Assembly (NCBI GenBank): GCA_027475525.1
Contig: JAMWFC010000082.1
Span: 1,054,001-1,118,000 of the forward strand
Direction: 5' to 3'
DNA: 64,000 nt
DNA from: Macrolepiota albuminosa
Taxonomy: Eukaryota; Basidiomycota; Agaricomycetes; Agaricales; Agaricaceae
A program made the translations under genes and the position numbers. Below are positions 63,237-64,000 of the stretch, piece by piece. Below the pieces are notes generated by a model that was given only the letters and a program-made list of their open reading frames with translations, searched no databases and was not told the DNA's origin. Numbering within the stretch: the first letter of the stretch is position 1; every line of letters starts with the position of its first letter.

Positions 63237-63329
63237 TTGGGTATGGTGTAACGGCTAACATTGCCACCTTTCATAGCTTAATTTGAGATGGTGAATGCGG
63301 CAGCTTGGGGTTTGATTCCCTGTATCTGA
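63237..63329 (+). pseudogene. decayed tRNA-Glu copy
   Basis: Aligns over its length with 3331-3423. The acceptor arms are now TTGGGTA/TATCTGA, with mismatches. The B box GGTTCGATTCC has become GGTTTGATTCC. The D-arm A box is unchanged. The intron is altered. Most differences are C-to-T or G-to-A. Similarity to the functional locus continues about 70 bp downstream, including a T6 run. Confidence 0.8.
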
Positions 63330-64000
63330 ATCTGTCTCAAAGATTCCATCCTTTTTTGTTCTTTTTGCAGGCTGGAATGGTTTTTACTTTTGTGCTTTGG
63401 TCGAGGATGGGAGTTTAAGGCGTATTGGTAGAAGTGTTTTTGTGGCTTGTTTATGGATGTTGAGTCTTGGAAGTATACAATACCTCCAGGCACTTCTTCT
63501 GTGATGAGGTGTGGACACTTCACCAGCTTGCTGTGGCGGTTTGAGTTCTGCTATAGAAATGACTGGCAGTACCAGAGCCTGCTGTACTCTGTGTAACGGG
63601 TCACAATAAAGTAACAATGTTTGTTCTAATGGGACAGAGTCCAACTAGTTCAATTTCAACAAACGTGTTCCATTTTAAGCAAAACGTTACACCTGCTGTC
63701 GCCCAGAAATATCTACATTGTAATTACAAATATCCACATTTTTGCAGAACACTGGCTTTGATCAGTGGCAAAATTAGAGACATGGGCTGCCATATGCTGA
63801 AGGAATGGTTAATCCAGCTAATGCTAGAACAAACTGACCTTGGAAAACTTTGGAAAAAAAAAGAGTTTTTAAGGTACTGACTCATCCTCCAGAAAAACCC
63901 ATGTTACGTTACTTTCATCACATGTATTCTGCTATTGTCAGTCCTGCACATGCACTAGATGCACCCTCGTAACTCTACTTTTCCTTCTTTTTCTTGTACT
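63330..64000. other. no recognisable gene at the right edge
   Basis: The first 70 bp match the tRNA-Glu downstream flank at 3.4 kb. Beyond about 63,400 only short frames are seen on both strands, without known motifs. Confidence 0.4.

Overview
This window is eukaryotic, and the evidence points to a filamentous basidiomycete, probably an Agaricomycete. Genes carry many short (about 40-65 bp) GT-AG introns. The F-box proteins, NTA1-type nitrilase, GAF protein, delta-12 desaturase and DNAJC8-like protein all resemble basidiomycete families. The rest is a nest of Ty3/gypsy, Ty1/copia and DIRS-like tyrosine-recombinase retroelements in AT-rich, CpG-depleted DNA. There is no bacterial or phage signature and no CRISPR array.

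Layout. 1-2.9 kb: decayed DIRS-like element (gag, RT-RNase H), minus strand. 3.3 kb: tRNA-Glu(UUC) with an intron. 4.1-9.5 kb: the most gene-like part, with two F-box genes in inverted orientation flanking a C-terminally truncated N-terminal amidase. 9.69-30.05 kb: an inverted block. It holds the 3' part of a gypsy element (integrase, chromodomain, an unrecognised accessory coding region, 174-bp LTR), the 3' half of a second amidase copy, about 9 kb of decayed AT-rich DNA, and a copia element. 30.05-36.4 kb: the gypsy gag-pol, minus strand, invaded by two solo LTRs of another family. 36.67-60.71 kb: a 24-kb insert in the gypsy gag, with short inverted ends (CCCCGACTC), carrying decayed host-type genes and two DIRS-like elements. 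60.7-62.1 kb: the gypsy 5' end and its other LTR. 62.1-63.4 kb: the 5' half of the second amidase and a decayed tRNA-Glu copy.

How it fits together. Undoing one inversion (9,693/9,694 to about 30,054/30,055) restores a continuous gypsy integrase and a continuous copia RNase H at the same time. The gypsy element then lies between two 174-bp LTRs flanked by the 5-bp target duplication CTAAC, inside the second amidase gene. The 24-kb insert splits its gag. Within the insert, a 5.2-kb DIRS-like element interrupts a GAF-domain gene, and a 6.0-kb DIRS-like element with split direct repeats sits in a copy of the insert's terminal sequence.

Caution. At least 12 tandem duplications have a period of exactly 77 bp and look perfect by eye. 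At several, deleting one copy restores reading frames or joins adjacent coding blocks. They look like unmerged contig overlaps from a k=77 assembly. They should be collapsed before frames are judged.
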